Below, in pieces: positions 8,217-8,561 of a stretch of 8,561 bases of DNA; the first letter of the stretch is position 1; every line of letters begins with the position of its first letter. The translations under genes and the position numbers were made by a program. Origin of the DNA: Bacillota bacterium (GTDB taxonomy: Bacteria; Bacillota; Dethiobacteria; Dethiobacterales; Dethiobacteraceae); contig JANKMV010000072.1 in the NCBI GenBank assembly GCA_024650095.1, forward strand, positions 1 to 8,561, given 5' to 3'. The notes under the pieces are model-generated. The model worked only from the letters and a program-made list of their open reading frames with translations. It was not told where the DNA came from and ran no database searches.

Positions 8217-8230
8217 AGCAACTAGTTGCT
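8217..8230. promoter_or_regulatory. 14-bp perfect palindrome upstream of the leuS promoter (possible operator)
   Basis: AGCAACTAGTTGCT is identical to its reverse complement. It lies 12 bp upstream of the predicted leuS -35 box and about 80 bp behind the + strand promoter at 8310, so a dimeric regulator bound there could act on either. No regulator gene is in view; the function is inferred from symmetry and position only. Confidence 0.35.
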
Positions 8231-8309
8231 GACACATAAAACCAATATTTTCAAGATTAAGAAGATACGCCCACAATATTTAATAAATTATGAACAGCCA
8301 AAATCTTCC

Positions 8310-8338
8310 TTGACAGTAACTGACTACCGTTCTATAAT
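8310..8338 (+). promoter_or_regulatory. Perfect-consensus sigma-A promoter driving the structured RNA unit
   Basis: TTGACA (8310-8315) and TATAAT (8333-8338) are both exact consensus with the optimal 17-bp spacer. The start site is expected near 8345. It points away from leuS and toward the structured unit at 8349-8473. Confidence 0.85.
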
Positions 8339-8344
8339 GATGAT

Positions 8345-8473
8345 GCATACAGTAATAATTTTTGCTGTAGTGTGCGGAATCAATGAGCACGACTTTGTGA
8401 TCTGGTCACTTAAGAGGTCGTGGGAGATAGAGTGAAACCGGCTGCACACGGGTATAATACCCGTGTGCTTTTT
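8345..8473 (+). ncRNA. Structured non-coding RNA, candidate attenuator/riboswitch of unrecognised class (first copy)
   Basis: Downstream of the consensus promoter, the transcript can form a hairpin (8349-8355 with 8362-8368), then a basal helix P1 (GTGTGC 8370-8375 with GCACAC 8444-8449). P1 encloses P2 (CACGAC 8388-8393 with GTCGTG 8417-8422) and P3 (GTGA 8397-8400 with TCAC 8406-8409). Large, purine-rich unpaired stretches lie between P1 and P2 (8376-8387 and 8423-8443), as in ligand-binding cores. The 3' strand of P1 is also the first six bases of the terminator stem, so the two are mutually exclusive; stabilised P1 would favour read-through. I find no match to the T-box, SAM, TPP, FMN, purine, lysine, glycine, cobalamin, c-di-GMP, fluoride or ZTP signatures I know. 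It could instead be a free small RNA ending at the terminator. No convincing reading frame lies within it. Confidence 0.6.
8444..8473 (+). terminator. Intrinsic terminator of the structured RNA unit
   Basis: A perfect 11-bp stem (8444-8454 with 8458-8468) with a three-base TAA loop is followed by five T's (8469-8473) and further T-rich sequence. Its 5' arm starts with the six bases that also close helix P1 of the upstream structure. Confidence 0.9.
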
Positions 8474-8501
8474 GTTTCTCAAAAAGGCTCTGGCATACTA
8501 T
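8472..8501 (+). promoter_or_regulatory. Weak candidate promoter for the second RNA copy
   Basis: TTGTTT (8472-8477) and TACTAT (8496-8501) are 18 bp apart, each with two mismatches to consensus. It would start transcription near 8508, about 30 nt before the second copy, close to the 25-nt distance in the first unit. It overlaps the T-tract of the terminator. Confidence 0.3.
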
Positions 8502-8537
8502 TTTTTCAGCTTGTATCCGGAGTAAAATCGTTAGAAT

Positions 8538-8561
8538 GTGTGCGGATTCAATGATCACGAC
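8538..8561 (+). ncRNA. Second copy of the structured RNA, cut by the window edge
   Basis: These 24 bases match 8370-8393 at 22 positions. The P1 5' strand (GTGTGC) and the P2 5' strand (CACGAC) are exactly retained, as is most of the unpaired joint between them (GGA-TCAATGA); the two changes are at 8547 and 8555, both in the joint. The spacing between copies is 168 nt. The rest lies outside the window. Confidence 0.6.

Noticed and set aside
8226..8435. 69-codon + strand reading frame upstream of the second RNA copy
   Set aside because: It spans the consensus promoter and the structured RNA, has no Shine-Dalgarno sequence at its start and reads as no recognisable protein.
8121..8561. T-box riboswitch for leuS
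   Set aside because: I looked for the antiterminator core and specifier-loop signals on the - strand and found none; the only terminator here is on the + strand.

Overview
The window comes from the chromosome of an endospore-forming Firmicute (Clostridia or Bacilli type). The evidence is a nutrient-germinant receptor operon, strong GGAGG-type Shine-Dalgarno sequences, a bacterial-type leucyl-tRNA synthetase and a ComEA competence protein. Base composition looks moderate and similar across all genes. I see no mobile element, CRISPR array, tRNA or rRNA.

Left part (2-4993, + strand): a tightly packed germinant-receptor operon in the order A-B-C-D-B. It starts with the 3' part of a GerAA gene that is cut by the window edge. 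A GerAB permease, a GerAC lipoprotein, a 65-residue two-helix membrane protein and a second GerAB permease follow. The first three genes overlap (17 and 8 nt) and the others are 16 and 36 nt apart, so they are very probably one transcript. The A, B and C subunits would form a receptor in the spore inner membrane that senses small nutrients. Two B subunits in one operon could give two ligand specificities on a shared A/C scaffold.

Middle and right part (4980-8120, - strand): leuS and, 102 nt downstream of it, comEA. comEA converges on the ger operon and its last 14 nt overlap the end of the second gerAB. The only convincing + strand terminator-like structure after the ger operon lies beyond comEA, at 5548-5624. 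On the - strand the same inverted repeat places the comEA Shine-Dalgarno sequence inside a long hairpin.

Right end (8121-8561): an intergenic region with divergent signals. leuS has a plausible promoter and a short leader without a T-box. On the + strand, a perfect-consensus promoter (TTGACA-17-TATAAT) drives a structured, non-coding unit of about 130 nt. Its basal helix shares a strand with a following intrinsic terminator, which is the architecture of an attenuator or riboswitch. A second copy of its first 24 nt (22 identical) starts 168 nt later and runs off the window. I do not recognise this RNA class, and it is the most interesting item here.
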